A stretch of DNA of 64,000 nucleotides. It comes from Breviolum minutum Mf 1.05b.01. Its lineage: Eukaryota; Sar; Dinophyceae; Suessiales; Symbiodiniaceae. The stretch covers positions 8,271-72,270 of the forward strand of contig DF239160.1 in assembly GCA_000507305.1 (NCBI GenBank), in the 5' to 3' direction. A program made the translations under genes and the position numbers. The notes under the pieces are model-generated. The model was given only the letters and a program-made list of their open reading frames with translations. It searched no databases and was not told the DNA's origin. Shown here in pieces: positions 1 through 36,955 of the stretch. Each line of letters opens with the position of its first letter. Position 1 is the stretch's first letter.

Positions 1-7
1 TGTGTGT

Positions 8-95
<88 letters not shown>

Positions 96-97
96 CG
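1..97. repeat. (TG)n then (TTG)n microsatellite at window edge
   Basis: TG dinucleotides to about base 44 run directly into TTG triplets to about base 97. Open frames here encode only Cys/Val runs and are not genes. Confidence 0.97.
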
Positions 98-667
98 TCG
101 TGTTTTGTGGACAGGGGGAAATCTACTCCTTAATACATAGCAAGTGGTTCCCCCAGAACCATGCTATGTGCATACATTATTCCATTTACTAGATTTATCA
201 GTGGCTGCTTTAAACCACATAGAGGTGAACTTCATCAACTTTGACCAACCTTACTATCGCTCCAGTATAGCGGCCTGAAATGCTTGCTTCACCACTTTAT
301 TTGGATGACCCTCCAAGCAAGGAACCCCCCCCCCTCCCTCTTCGAAGGAGGAAATTGAGACCTGCAAGTTTTCACTCTGTAAAACGGGGGTTGGGAGACT
401 GCTCACCCTTTGGGTTTCGGCCACTTTCTGAAGCTGATAGCGTTTAGATTCATGACATGGATGAACAGATATGTTTTGAAGCATGAGGGCTCACTTTGTT
501 TGTGGAAGCCTTCTCTTATTCGAATCAAATCAGATTCAAATACGATAGCAACGGAGAAATCATATGAAGAAATAGATGTGGAATCAGGACGATTTCCCTT
601 CCATGTGTTTCTTTGAATGTATCTTCAATCAACCAAAGCACTCAAACACACGCGCCCAAGCACCCAC

Positions 668-24242
<23,575 letters not shown>

Positions 24243-25536
24243 CTGCGGTTAAAAAAAAAGGGTAAACAACATCGATATAAACAACAAGAACAAGACCTAT
24301 TCAAATCTAGTTTGACAGCTTGGTGATTCCAAAACAAAATCTGATGAAATTCATGTGTAAAGGATACAGTCCCTAAAACTAACAGCTCGGCCCTGAAAAT
24401 CGTCCATCCCAAAAGGAAATCAATATTCCAACCATCCATTTTCAGGTGCGAACTGTTAGTTTCAGGGAGGGTAATCATCTTCCAGACCTCCATGACTTTG
24501 GGTTCAACATGGTTAATGTTTCTTGGGTGTATTACTATGCGGTTTGGTAAACAAATTGGTGTAATACAATAAACCCAAGTAGTTAACCAAAATCTATTCG
24601 CAGAACCCTAATCACCACCCCAAAGCCATTTAACAGCAAGCCGCAAGCCCATTTTTTCAATAGCAAAGCTTCTGCCCAACATCTTTGGATGGGAAGGGGA
24701 ATCTTAGAAGATATCGTTTGGATGGCTGAAATCCTGCAGCAGTTGATAGGTAGTTTATCCCATTATTCACAGGGTTTTATACATCCCAGGTGGTGCAGGA
24801 CTTCTTCCATCAACAGTATTTCAAGAGCAATCAGAAATGGTTTGTATATCCTTGATCCAGTGGAAGAGAACAGACTTCCTTTTGGAATGTCCTTCAAAAC
24901 CATGTGTGTGCTTTGCAGTTCATGGTTTCTTTTTTGGAACATCTGCCATGCACTATTGCAAATGCAGGGATGTCAAATTGCCACAGAACAATGTGATTAA
25001 AATTCATTCGATATTTCTCCACTTCACCAATCCTCAACAACCAGGTTCTTCCGAGTGACCTTTTGGGGTGTGTTAAGTGACCTTTTCAAGGGTTAAATGA
25101 CCTCCATTTGGGTGATCAAAGGGTCACTTGGAAGGAGCTGGAAGGTAAATATTTCATGATGGATACTAACAATGATGGAATGGAAACTCTAAACTCCTGT
25201 CATATATATATATATACCATATGTTCGGGTAGATTGTTTATATATGTTAAGTTTCATCAGATGAAATCTATGAAATCTAAACTTAAACAATTCCGAAAAA
25301 GATAAAGAAAATCCACTCTTTGTTTCCGCAACGGGATTGCCAGACATCCCAAAACATCGGATGGCATTTCTCAGCTCACATTACAACAGGACCCTCGCAG
25401 AATGGCCAAACGTTTCTTCACTGTTTGACCCGTCACGGTGTCTTCCATGTGATGCTCTAAACCTCAGATAGGACATGCTACTGTTGATGGTTCTGAAAAT
25501 CCGGTAAACTCACCAACTTGAGGTTGGTAGTTTATC

Positions 25537-25631
25537 ATCCCATACCATCCATGTATGGTATATTTACCTACATTTGGTTGATATGTATGGTAAATGTAGG
25601 TAAATATACCATACATGGATGATATGGGCAT
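25537..25631. mobile_element. MITE family 4 (CCATACATGGTATATTTACCTACATTT), nested copy
   Basis: Ninety-five bp, nearly perfectly palindromic: ATCCCATACCATCCATGTAT at the left, its mate at the right. It is flanked by AGTTTATC at 25529-25536 and 25632-25639, an 8-bp direct repeat consistent with a target-site duplication. Other copies: 29245-29320, 30575-30665, 33313-33415, 39120-39230, 39226-39310, 40507-40612, 42265-42362, 43872-43945, 53730-53825 and 63325-63520. Confidence 0.88.
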
Positions 25632-26477
25632 AGTTTATCCCATCATTTATATACAGGGTCTTTTATACGTCCCAGGTGGTTGGGAAAGGGATTTCTGAAC
25701 CATCAACAGTATCACTCAGTCAAGCGTAAAGACTTTACACACCTTACCTTCCGGTCAACTCACTCTGAAATCCCTGTAGGTACATATCATGGTATGTATT
25801 TGCTAGCTGTGGCTGTAATGGACTAGCGGAGGGAATTTTGCGGCAGAAGCTAGTGTGACTAGAAATATACCAACAGGTTCAATGCAAAAGTTATGAAATC
25901 ACTGTTGAAGAAGGCATCTGACAACAATCAGCAGTGTGGGATGGCAAAACAACACTGCTGTTTGATTCTCATTTTGTTCCGTTTAACTCCAAGGTTTGCC
26001 CAGATTATCATATGTTTCAAGCCCCTGAAAAGGGAGCAAAGCCTGAAAGCAGGGAGAATTGAACCAAGCTTGGCGAATTGTCCAGTGTGGTTCAACCAAA
26101 AACTCATTAGTTTTGCGATCCCAAAACAACAGCTATGTCACCTTACAAAAGAATACAAAAGAAATTTGATCATTGCCTCCAACCATTCCAACCAATGTTT
26201 ATTTATTTAGTTCATGATTTATGTCGGTGATCTCCTATAACGAATCACATCCGTAAAGGGATTATTACTTGGAGATATGCGAAACGCAAAGTGAACCACG
26301 ATCTCTGAATTTTTACATCCAAGGTGTAACACTTTGTTTTTTTGCACCATGTGTTGTCCATCGTAGTGTTTACAATGCTATTGATGTAGAAATGATGTAT
26401 AAACAGGGTTTGCCATAATCACCTGAAACAACCCTAAAAAATAGGAGAAACCCTACATCACTAAGGGACAATACCTG

Positions 26478-26578
26478 TCAATCTTTAGGGTTGATTTTCC
26501 CATGTAACAAGGTTCTTATGGTGATGCATACAGATCTACCACCAACATTTTTGTACCTCAAATTCCCCGTCGAGTCTA
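26478..26578 (-). CDS. Candidate terminal exon, unknown protein
   Basis: Thirty-two codons and TGA (DSTGNLRYKNVGGRSVC then ITIRTLLHGKINPKD). The acceptor is GAATACAG|TA, phase 1, which agrees with the upstream exon at 26734-26976. An internal donor (AG|GTACAA at 26557) would make it shorter. Not recognised. Confidence 0.42.
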
Positions 26579-26733
26579 CTGTATTCCTGCCTTGTCTGAC
26601 TGCTTGATATAACGTAAGCATCGTATAAAAAAAAACATGTTTACCAAATACACCACCAACATATACTTCAACATTGTGCAAACCCAAGAAACAAGCCAAA
26701 ACAACAACAAAACAACACATTCAAAAAACTCAC

Positions 26734-26976
26734 CAAAAAGAAGCACAGCCGACTTGAAAGGTTCCAAAAATCTTTGACGAATTTCATTGCCTTTTGAATC
26801 CGAGTAGCAAATGTCATCTACCAGTTCCAAGACCTTTCGAGCTTTCTCATCCTTCGATTCAAGGCGGAGGTTTCGTTTCTTGAAAAGAAACCCCAGGAGA
26901 CCACTTGGCACTTGGCCCAACAGCAACTTCACCATTTTTTCTGGAGAAAAACATATCCCAAACGTTTTTTTGGGAT
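26734..26976 (-). CDS. Candidate 80-codon exon, unknown protein
   Basis: The longest splice-flanked open segment outside the phosphatase: 80 codons, charged and helical in look (FKKRNLRLESKDEKARKVLE, then LVDDICYSDSKGNEIRQRF). The acceptor is CATTTACAG|AT and the donor TTTTTG|GTGAGT. Phase 1 to 1. A Met (PEKMVKLLLG) near residue 14 could be the start. No family recognised. It would belong to the gene upstream of the phosphatase on the same strand. Confidence 0.55.
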
Positions 26977-27092
26977 CTGTAAATGTTTGTTGAAGTTGAA
27001 GCCACCCCTCAAAAAAAAAGGATGGGGCAACAAAAAAGGCAGGCTAAATTTATATAATATAATGAACCCTTGTTAAAAAACGAAGCTGGGCC

Positions 27093-27097
27093 AAGAG

Positions 27098-27124
<27 letters not shown>
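27093..27124. repeat. (GT)n microsatellite
   Basis: About 15 GT units with one GC interruption, upstream of the candidate exon at 26734-26976. Confidence 0.92.
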
Positions 27125-27128
<4 letters not shown>

Positions 27129-28711
27129 CGAATTGGAAAAAAAACATGTTGGGAAAAAGCTGGGCAAGTTGGGGGGTGGACGAAGTGACGAAGGTCGATT
27201 TTGGGAGAATTTATGGTGTCACATGAATGGGTAAGTTAGTGAAGGGACCAGTGGTGATGACCTAGCTACACACAGACAGGGTTACGTGGATGGTTAGTAA
27301 ATGGTTAGTAAATGTGTTGTACCTCCAATATACACCTTTATAAGTAGGTTATAACCCATTTACTAAGTTCCTGGGACATCCAAGTATAGGGTGAACCAAC
27401 CCTTCATATTGGGAAATGGTTGGGTTCCTATTTTTGAATGGCACGAGAAAGGTTGGATCTTTTTTTGATGACAATTTGTTCAGGAAGAATTGTGGTGGTT
27501 CAAGGGGGTAGCTTTGGTGGTTCAAGGGGGTTGGGTAAGATTCAGATCATAAACTGATGTTGTGCTAAATTTTTGTGGGATGCAACTAAAAAAATGGTGG
27601 CCAAATCGAATGTTTTGTTCGAGTGTGTGAATCTTGAGAAGAAATGACTTGCGAATCTTGCGACCTTTGACATTTTAACATTTTATCATCAAGTGGCTTC
27701 TTTCAAACATGGGCCATTTTGCAATTCTTGGTATCCCTGTCAAATTGTTGGAGTGTAACAAAATACAAAACAATTCGAGTCGCATCTCCCACCGACGTTC
27801 ACTACTTCATTCTTCTCATCTTCCCTGTTTGGTAGTTTTGTTTGCCTCAAAACAGTACTACTACTACTTTTTCGGTATACCAAACTAGTGATGATGAAAG
27901 CATTCCTGCACCACCTAGGATGTATGAAACCTTGTAAATAATGGGATACTCTACCAACCTCAACAGGTCAGCAGGATTTCAGAACCATCAACAGTTTTAT
28001 TGCAATATACCAAACTCATCATCACGGTTTGAAACCTGATCTGATTGTGGCTTGGGGAGAGAGGATTCAACTCCTCCAGATACGTGTTGGGCAAAAAGCC
28101 ACGAACAAAATCATGACCGGATACTTTCCATGAAATAATTACTGGTTGTTTAATAGGGATCCTTATAATGGTTTGTCACAATCCCTATATAGCTGGGTAG
28201 TATAGTCCTGTATATACCCTAAACAACCAGGGGCCCTGTTTTAGGAAGTTTGCTCACCTTTTTTTTCTTCCAAAACGGATCGTGGCCCCGTTCATCCATT
28301 GAACCATGCCTGTCGTGCATCCAATAAGGCACTTCCCAAGTCCTTGGAAGTCAATAAAAATCTGTGAGCCATGGAAAAACAAATATCAAACAACCCCAAA
28401 ACAACATATACCCCAGGCCATCTAGTCTGATATAACTGGTGCTTTCAAACCAAGGCCGACCTGCTGCAAAATAGTCTAGTCGCTTGATGAACTTGACAAT
28501 CATCCTTCAAAAAAAGATGCACATTAAGACATCTTTGGAACCACCAACATCCACCAACCTATAGTTGAAGATTCCCTTACTGAAGCACCATTTGGGGTGA
28601 CCAAATGGCGGTTTGGTCGCTATAAATTGACCAAATCAAATTGATACACGGAAAGGGGACCTCTGTTTTTCTTTTGTGAACCACGACAAGGGGATGAAAA
28701 AGGTCACCCAC

Positions 28712-28898
28712 TTAGCACACTGAATACAAATAAACTTGGGGGATGATGGCAATCCATTGATGCTTAGAATATCAGAAATTGTTGTAGATTTTGCCCAGTT
28801 GTTGGGAATGTACAACATCCTGAAGGATTTTTTCTCCGGCAGTACACTTTCTGAGAACTGACATGGCATCTCATTATCAAGTAGCAACTTCCGCCAGA
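28712..28898 (-). CDS. Candidate exon, unknown protein
   Basis: Sixty-one codons (WRKLLLDNEMPCQFSESVLP early, SPKFICIQCA at the end), phase 1 to 2. The acceptor is GGGCCCAG|TC and the donor GCTAA|GTGGGT. Entry phase matches the candidate exon at 29699-29735; an intermediate exon would be needed before 26734-26976. Not recognised. Confidence 0.42.
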
Positions 28899-29698
28899 CT
28901 GGGCCCCACAAAAAACAAATCTTCCAAAACCCAACACTGTTCAGGTGTAACCAACCTAAGTAGCAGTCTCAACCCACATGTCATTTGAAACCCATGACAT
29001 GCATAATGAAACATACCAATAGGAATATTTTTTCTTAATTTTCAAGGCAAACACGTAAACATTCAATCACCACCTATGACTAGTAATTGGCAAATTCAGC
29101 ACCAGTTGCTTGGAGTTCCAAAAACCAGATTCGATCCAAGATTCCAACAATACTGCAGCACCTTCCGGACTTCGCAACTGTCCACATGCCTTTTTTTCAG
29201 GATTTCTTCCGGGAAATTTTTGGACTCTTTTGGGGAAGATTCCCTTATATATTTACCTACATTTATCATCAGAAATCACCCAAATGTAGGTAAGTATACC
29301 AATCCCATGGATCCTATGGGATCTAAACCTCCTTCTTTTTGTTTCTCAATCATAAGTATTCAGGAGTGAAGCCAGGTCTAGCTTCCCCCCCAAAAAAAAC
29401 GGTAGGATTGGAAAACAATAGCGGCAGTTTGGCCCCAATCCAACTGCTTCTCTTTCTGGGTATTGCTCAAACCTGTGCCCATACTGTTGATATTCAAGAA
29501 ATCCTCCACCACCAAATGTAGGTTGTATATCATCTTGTTGGTACTAATCAATCCTCCACCACCCCGACTGGTTGTGCCATACTGTTGATATTCAAGCGAT
29601 TGATTTCCACCAACAAGATGTATACAACCAGTCGCTTGAAGAGTCAGAAATGGCCACCAAGAAATCATTTCTTCGCCCCACCGTATGATCAAACTCAC

Positions 29699-29735
29699 AA
29701 ATCTCTTCAAGTTGCGTCCTAATTTTTGCTCGAAC
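29699..29735 (-). CDS. Candidate short exon (VRAKIRTQLEEI)
   Basis: Thirty-seven bases between GGAAAAAAG|G and ATTT|GTGAGT, phase 0 to 1. Highly charged helix-like peptide. Joins in phase to 30134-30214 upstream and 28712-28898 downstream. Confidence 0.4.
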
Positions 29736-30133
29736 CTTTTTTCCAACAGTACTGTAGATGGACAAAAAAAAACAGCAAATCATGTGGGATGTCGTCGAAA
29801 CCTGTGGAACATCAAAGAAAATTAAATAGATTTCAACTACTTCAAACCATGTCAACCACCATTGGACTTGGCGTAATGATTGCTGAACCACCAAACACAA
29901 AGACATCAAAGACGTCAAACATCCACCCAAAACGCATGAATTGCAGTACCAAGCGTTTTCACCGATAGTGGTGCAATGATTGCTGAACCATCAATAGCTG
30001 TTTCTGGTTCCCTTACTAGGTGGGATCGGTGAGATATAATCACCCAACTTGGCAGTATATATCACTTATATAAATAGCCACTTGGATGATTTTTATCCTA
30101 CCTACCACCTTAACTAAGGGAACCAGGTTTCAC

Positions 30134-30214
30134 TCCATTGATGAAAAATCCATTGAGAGCCGCCTCCATGATATCTCTCGCTTCATGTAAGAGATCCAAT
30201 TCTTTAGCTGCATC
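30134..30214 (-). CDS. Candidate exon (helical, unknown protein)
   Basis: Twenty-seven codons reading DAAKELDLLHEARDIMEAAL then NGFFING, phase 0 to 0. The acceptor is ACCCCCCAG|G and the donor GGA|GTGAAA. Amphipathic helix pattern; not recognised. Confidence 0.48.
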
Positions 30215-31099
30215 CTGGGGGGTTTGACTGACCCGTTTGACCCAAGGATGATGAAACCCGAACCCCAAAACTAACAGCAAAAGCCCCCCGAAATTGGGCC
30301 GGGCCCCGAAAGGATGGCAAGATGAAACTAGTATTCCAACCATCCATTTTCAGCAAATATGTTAGTTTCAGAGAGGGTAAGCACTTCGTGACCTAACTTG
30401 ATCCCCTACTAGTTGGAGGTCAGGTTCCATGTCAATTTTCCAGGGTGTAACCACTGTTCTTTTTCCAACAAAAACCGTGTCCAGGTGCTCCATCATTGTG
30501 GTTATATGGTATACGCCCTTTGAACCAAGCCGTGCCACGTGTGTTTGGCAGAGATTTTGTCGATTCCATTTCCCATAGCCTCCATGTGTGGTACGTATAT
30601 ATTCCTATATACACCACAAACAATGACCCAAATGTAGGTATATATATGTATAACAATAACATGGATCCTCAGGGTTTTTGGCAACAATAACAAAAAACAC
30701 CTTTCTATTTTGGAAGGCCACAAGTGATTCCATCCAATCCATTTAGATCATCGACAAATTATACTTGTTGGGAAGCAAATGTTCTACCACCAAGAGTCAC
30801 CATCAGGATCTTTTTCAGCCAAACCCACTCACTAGAATCACTAGAAATACTGGAGGAAGGGAGGGAAAATCCCAGCCACGAGGCGTCACTAGAAATACTG
30901 GGAGGAATAAGGGAAAATACCACTTATCCCCAAGTTGTTCATGGTTCGAAATGGGCCAAATCCCACAAAAACTACTACCCTATGATGTTGAGAATTCTGG
31001 GGCTCTGAAAAACTCCTCAATTAGTATCGGAAAATACATCATCCCTGGCGACCCTGCCATCGCTCCCCCAATATCACAGGGTTTTTTCAAAATCTTCAC

Positions 31100-31155
31100 C
31101 CAAGTGACGCCCAGTTTGCAATGCACTTGCGCTGTACGCTTTGCTAAATTCGCAC
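31100..31155 (-). CDS. Candidate exon, unknown protein
   Basis: Eighteen codons (ANLAKRTAQVHCKLGVTW) between GCTGGACAG|G and TGG|GTGAAG, phase 1 to 0, agreeing with the next exon at 30134-30214. Confidence 0.38.
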
Positions 31156-31749
31156 CTGTCCAGCTCAGGAGAGTAATTCCCGTACCAGTCACCAATCCGT
31201 GGAGCAACGACGTAGTTGAACCATAACACCCCTTTGTTGGAGCAACGATGGGTAGCTAAATCATCTCAATTGCTTGGATTTTGTCCATTGGACAAATGTC
31301 AACAAGCCACACTCTGCACAACCTTCTTTTTTTGGGGGCAAAATCAATCCAAGTCTGTAAGTACCTTGTGTTTCTATAGGGAGTCTATAGGGAATGTTCT
31401 TCGAGTTCTCATCCATCTGGGGAACATGTGGCCAAATGACACAGCACATTCCAACAAAAAGTTACACACTGCTTACCTACTCCAGACCAAGTGCTCCCAA
31501 TATTCCCAATACTTTATGAGAGGGTTATAGTGAAAATGCACTCTCAAAAGGGTTTTGGATAGGTCAAAAGACTGATCATGATTGATCACATTTCATCAAC
31601 CTACTGCCTCTTTTTAAAGTGACATGTGCAAAGTCACCCTCCCTAAAAAAAGCTTTTTGCCCCTGAAAATAGACCCTTTCCAAAATGAAAGTAGTCTTCC
31701 AACCATCAATTCTGAGGTGCTATGTTAGTTGCAGGTAGGGTATAAGAAG

Positions 31750-34700
31750 GTACCGCTGTTTTTTCGGCTACTGCGACTACCAGAAAAGTCATAGCTGACA
31801 ATCACATCTCGATGCGGTTGATTGCCAACATGTGACATCAATATTTTTGATTTCTATCAAGGAACAACAAAACACATGTATATATATATACGTTATATAC
31901 ATATATTTAACTATATAGATATTAATATACATATATTTAACTATATATATATATAAAAAGATATCATATAAACAACTAAAATACCATGCGAATCCTTCCG
32001 ACCATCTTCAGGAAAATGAAACCCCTAATCCAAGGCGTTTCTCTCATGCTCCTTCATCCCCACTAGCCTTGGGCTGACTTCAACATGCCAGTCCGTTCAA
32101 GCACAACTCGACTCTCTTCCTGAACATCGAAAAATCATCTAATAATAGGACCTTTGTTGAATCATGTATCAGGCAGAAAGCTGGGCAAATCAACATGCTT
32201 TTTTGGGTAGGAAGCCCCTACTAAGCAACGCATGTAAACTAGAAGGACTACGGACTACATCTGTTTCTCCCTATTGAAATTTATATATATGTCTGAATCT
32301 TCAACACATGCATCTTGATTTCTCCGCAAATCAGAATAACCCTAAGTCTTAAAAAAAAATGTTGGGCCATTTGGTGAGTGTCAAACCCCGATCCTCAATC
32401 GCCATTTTGGAGTTTGCCGCCGGGGTGGTCATTATAATTTGCCCAAATATATAGTCGGTATGTCTACCTGCGCTTTTTTTTGCCTTGCGGTTCGTACTTG
32501 CGTCGGGAAACGTACATCAAACATATCCCTGAGATTCTAACATCAAAGCTTAAGTCAGTACTTGTTGAATATCGAAGTTTTACCTTCTACACATGGAACA
32601 TATGGAAAAAATTCCCCTTTAGACTTGTGTTTCTTTGCAATCACCTCACAAGTGCCGAATTTTTCACCTCCAAAAAATAGCCATGTTACAATAGTTTTTA
32701 TCGGCATCTTCAGTTCCCATAGGTAAATGATGTATCATACCCCATTTTCGTCATGATGTTCCTCCCCACTTTTTTTTCTAGCTGAAAAAATAATCCCAAT
32801 TAGACAACCGGCAAAGGTTGTCTTGTAGGAAAGCTTGTTACAAGCTGGTCTCACCGTTAATGGGCCCCCACAACCCTCACATGAAATGCCCGAGTATCAC
32901 AATACTCCAGAGCTCTCTGAAAATCTCCAGCCATGAAATAGCCTGAAGTTAAAGAAAACACGGTGGTAACAACAGGCCACAAAACTTATGAAGAAAATAA
33001 AGGTAAATCAGGAAATCATCATTTCAATCCCAATTCTGAGAAAGTACCTTTATCTAATCCTATGTACACGAAAATGCAGATTCAATCATATTTACATTAC
33101 ATTTGTATAGATTATTCTATTCTCTTCACTCATTTCTTTTAGATTTCCTGCAAGATGCCCGCAGCCATGACTTAAATCAATCTCTTCCCACCATGTCAAG
33201 CCTAGCATGAGGTCTGCCACAAAACCAGTCGTCAACACCGGAGAAAAAAACATGAGACAAATGACATGTCACCCCACAACCTCGTGGAGTTCGTATTCGT
33301 GGCTGTCGAACTTTCCCATACCATCCATGTAAGGTATATTTACCTACATTTGGTTGTTTTTCATGGTAAAATATGGTAAATGTATAGGCAAATATACCAT
33401 ACATGGATGCTATGGGTTTTGCAGTGATGTTCTTACATGGTGTGATTCACGTTGATTTATGCCACTTGAACGTTAGGTATTTCACAAGTTCGGAAAGATC
33501 AGAGACAATACACAATAATTTGGGTGCGGCCCCGGTATCCAGTAACAGTGGTAAAATGAAGGTTTAAAAGGATCCAATACATGTATATAATAATTCTGGT
33601 GGTCACAGTTACTGGGAAGGGGCCATCTCGAAAGAATACTAAAAATAATTAAATAACGATATATAATATCAAATAGTCAAATATTCAAAAAGGCAATGGT
33701 GGTACATCTATTTTTTATCCAAATCCATCCTTAAACTCCAATTTACATCACTCCATTGCCGGCACCTTTCGACAACCAACACCAAGTAGCAAATACCCAG
33801 ATTCTGTACAATAGTGGCACCATAAGGCGTTGTCCACTGATCCAATCTTTTACGTAACTCACATCCTTCTGACGCATGGCGAATCCCATCTTCAAACTGA
33901 CCTAGCTTGCCTCAGACGATTGGGCAGTCAGCTAATGGTTAATTGTTGGTTTGGGGCCCGGTGGTTTGCGATTCTAAGGGTACCCCTAAGTAACAATCCC
34001 TGTCATAAGGGGATCCTAGGATTCCAAACCCCCAACCCAAACCAACAATTAACCGTTAGTTGATGAGCAGCGTGAGATTTTTTTTTTTTAATTCCAGTAC
34101 CCTCCCTGAGACTAACAGCTGGCACCTGAAAATAAGCCATCCCAAAAATGAAACCAGCCTTGCAACCACTCTTTGCAGAGCGTCCTTGCTGTTAGTTTGA
34201 GTGACAGTACACTCAGTGGGTTAAAATAGGGAGCTTCATAAATTCCTGCCTCATCGGGAACAAGAAATCCCTTTACGGATGAACTGATCACTGCTCAATT
34301 TTTCCAGGTGAGAATGGGCACGAGAAATAGACGCCCAAGGTGATGGGCATGAAATTACGCAAACAAAAACACGATTAACTATTATTGATTTGGTGAGTTC
34401 AGCTCAATGATTGGGCGAGTTTCAAATAAAAACTCTGAATCACAAACTGATCAGGTCATTGGATGAAGTGCAAATCATGAACCTGAAAAAAAAGACAACT
34501 TCACTAGGTGTCACAAACCTCTGAAACTTCAGCACCCTACATTTTGGTTTTAAACAAAATTTCTGCCAATTTCATTAGCTGGTTGGTGGTTTCAACCCAT
34601 TTGAAAAATATTAGTCGAAATGGGAATCCTTCCCCAAATAGGGGTGAAAATTAAAAACATATTTGAAACCACCACCTTTTTTTAGTTAGCCATTTCTTTA

Positions 34701-35190
34701 CATCGGGTTTTCCAGCTTCAGTTGCACTCTGCCACACCCATCATCGAGAGCAAATCTGCTCCATCCAAGCAATCTTGAGCTTTGCAAAGACCACGAATTC
34801 TCCAAGCTTTTCCTGAGTCCGAAGAATGCCCTCCAGGGAACGAGTTCATATCCCACCAATTGAAAGCCGGAAACTCATCGGGCCCTAACTACCTTTGGAT
34901 GGGATATGTTAGTTTCTGGGAGGGTAGAACAGTCAACAAAAAAAAACGCCACTGACTTACATGATGAAAACAATATAAATTCCAACTGTTGATGGTTCAG
35001 AAATTCAGCTAACCAGTTGAGGTTGGTAGTTTATCCCATTTCTTTGCACGGTTTTAAACCATAATATACACCTCAAATAACCATCAAGTCGCTTAAGGTG
35101 GACTGCTTTGGGGGATACTTCTCAGCTTTCGATGATGAAATCCCCCACACCCAAAACAAATTCCGACCCTTTACACATGTGAAAACTAAG
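31750..35190. other. Stretch without a supported gene
   Basis: Contains AT-rich tracts (31878-31970, TATATA), MITE copies of families 2, 3, 4, 5 and 7, and unique low-GC sequence. No exon-like segment with both splice sites was convincing. Confidence 0.6.
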
Positions 35191-35191
35191 A

Positions 35192-35280
35192 TGACATTGG
35201 AAAATCCCAATTTTTACTAGTATTTTTTACATCTTCAAATGGTGGATTTTCCATTGTCACGTTCGTTTTCAGAGGGGTAA
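35192..35280. mobile_element. MITE family 10 (AACATGACAATGGAAAATCC)
   Basis: Inverted pair GATGACATTGGAAAATCCC / GGATTTTCCATTGTCACGTT. Other copies: 5194-5277, 9006-9115, 15235-15330 and 42688-42775. Confidence 0.68.
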
Positions 35281-35475
35281 ATTCTCACCCCCCTTTGATT
35301 TTTGCTGATTTAGGGTATTGGACCGTAGGGGATATGATGTAAGTATATGAAAGTCCTTTCATTCGGAGGAAATCTCGGTATGCTACAGCGTTTGACATGG
35401 AAACAGAATGTTTGGTGACTTAAACCTGGCCAAAAATAAACTCCAACTATGACATATTCCTTCAGTGGCCAAACA

Positions 35476-35640
35476 TCAACAATGCAGAAAATCAACAAAA
35501 AAACTATCCATAGAATCATCCCATCCTTTCAAGTCATCCTTTTCAAATGAGATCAATAATAACTTGAAAGCTTCATCCAATCGCAAACTCGTCGGCAAAA
35601 CGTGTATCCTTCTTGGCTGGAACCCGGGGAACCCAGCCAG
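35476..35640 (-). CDS. Candidate terminal exon, acidic C-terminus
   Basis: Open frame ending in TGA at 35476 with SLRLDEAFKLLLISFEKDD then LKGWDDSMDSFFVDFLHC. The left end is a stop; the upstream boundary is approximate, no acceptor could be chosen with confidence. Not recognised. Confidence 0.35.
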   Translation of the reverse strand: MAGFPGFQPRRIHVLPTSLRLDEAFKLLLISFEKDDLKGWDDSMDSFFVDFLHC

Positions 35641-36804
35641 ATGACTCATGGGAACCCTCAGTTTTTTGGACCGCATAGTGGTGGAGCCCCTACTAGTTAG
35701 GGCCGTAGGGCTTATATAATCCCAGTTACCCATTTATAAGACCATTTATAGGGGTTGTAAAACCCCTATTTCGAACTAGGCTCGGGCTCACCTTGTATAA
35801 CGGGATAATACATATAGTGCTTCATCCAATCCTGTCACAACCAGGGCGTTTTCAATTTTTCGTTGCTCACTTGGAAAAAAAAATGGAACGGGCCGAAGGT
35901 ACGAAATTGTTCCAAAGCTTTCTCAGTTTGGTCCTTGCAGCAGTCCCAAGTGAAGTTTTAGCAGCTGGAGGTGGGTTTTGTCGAGCCAAACTAAAAAAGA
36001 ACATGGGTAGTTGAGCTACGAATCAACGAAGATTTTCATGCAAATGTCCCCCATATTTTGAGACACTCGGGTGTGTATCCTTTTCATTCAAAACGAGCTT
36101 TGTTGGGTCATAGGATTTCCCCAATCCTAAACCATCTGAGGTGGTGGTCAGTTGCGAATTACCTAGACCTGAAGGATTCTCCAAAACATTGGACTGCCAG
36201 GAAAATTCTACAGTTCTAGCTCCGGTTTCTTGCTTCAATAGCTTTTCTTAAATGCATCCCTCTATCCCTACGTTCCGAATCATACCCATTCTCAAGATCA
36301 ACAACTGGGAAAACATCCATGAGATGATAAGTATGCAAACTGACGATTTACCTCCGGATGCGATATCACTGGTAAGACTTTGTTTCTTTTGAAACGGATG
36401 TTGATGGGTATTTTCAACTCAACAAATATGTTCATACCATTATAGCCACTATAGATTTGAAAATGTACCGGACCAATATCAGCAATGTAATTGATTCATA
36501 GATTTGAAACGGTATCCTCTCTCTCCCATATTATTCCTTCATCGAAGTTTATCAAATTGAATCCAGTCTTGTCACTCTTCTTCCACTTCGATGAGATTTT
36601 CCGATGATTCCTGTCACGTCTTTTTGTAGAACTTAACCATCCCCCTTTAAAGAGAAATTGTTTCTGCAAATTGTTCAGCAGAATTGTTTCCCTCCCCGAA
36701 AACTAGCATGTTCCCTGAAAAGCGACCATTTCAAAAAAGAAAGGCTTGCCTTCCAACCACCATCTTTTATGGGCAAACTGTGAGTTTTCAGGTGCTCTTG
36801 GCAT

Positions 36805-36955
36805 ATTTCTTGGAGGATCATCCCACTTAGTAAGTGTTAGGAACTATGATTAGTAAGTCCCCTGAGTGGGGTTGTTCCCCTTCCAAATGACCATTCATCG
36901 CTTATCAATGGGGCTTATTAACCACTTACTAACTGGGATGATCCTCAGTGAATGG
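36805..36955. mobile_element. MITE family 9 (GGAGGATCATCCCACTTAGTAAGTG)
   Basis: Inverted ends GAGGATCATCCCACTTAGTAAG and CTTACTAACTGGGATGATCCTC. Other copies: 13300-13475 and 18225-18385, with a degraded one near 7750-7830. Confidence 0.72.

Noticed and set aside
254-597. Splice-flanked minus segments at 495-597, 407-433 and 254-361 that could be a gene end
   Set aside because: Phases between them do not agree in one consistent frame, and none encodes the GH.H motif expected after phosphatase exon 13.
31261-31449. Minus frame ending in YRLPIETQ before a GTACTT donor
   Set aside because: I could not verify the frame base by base in this stretch, so it was left out of the candidate gene.
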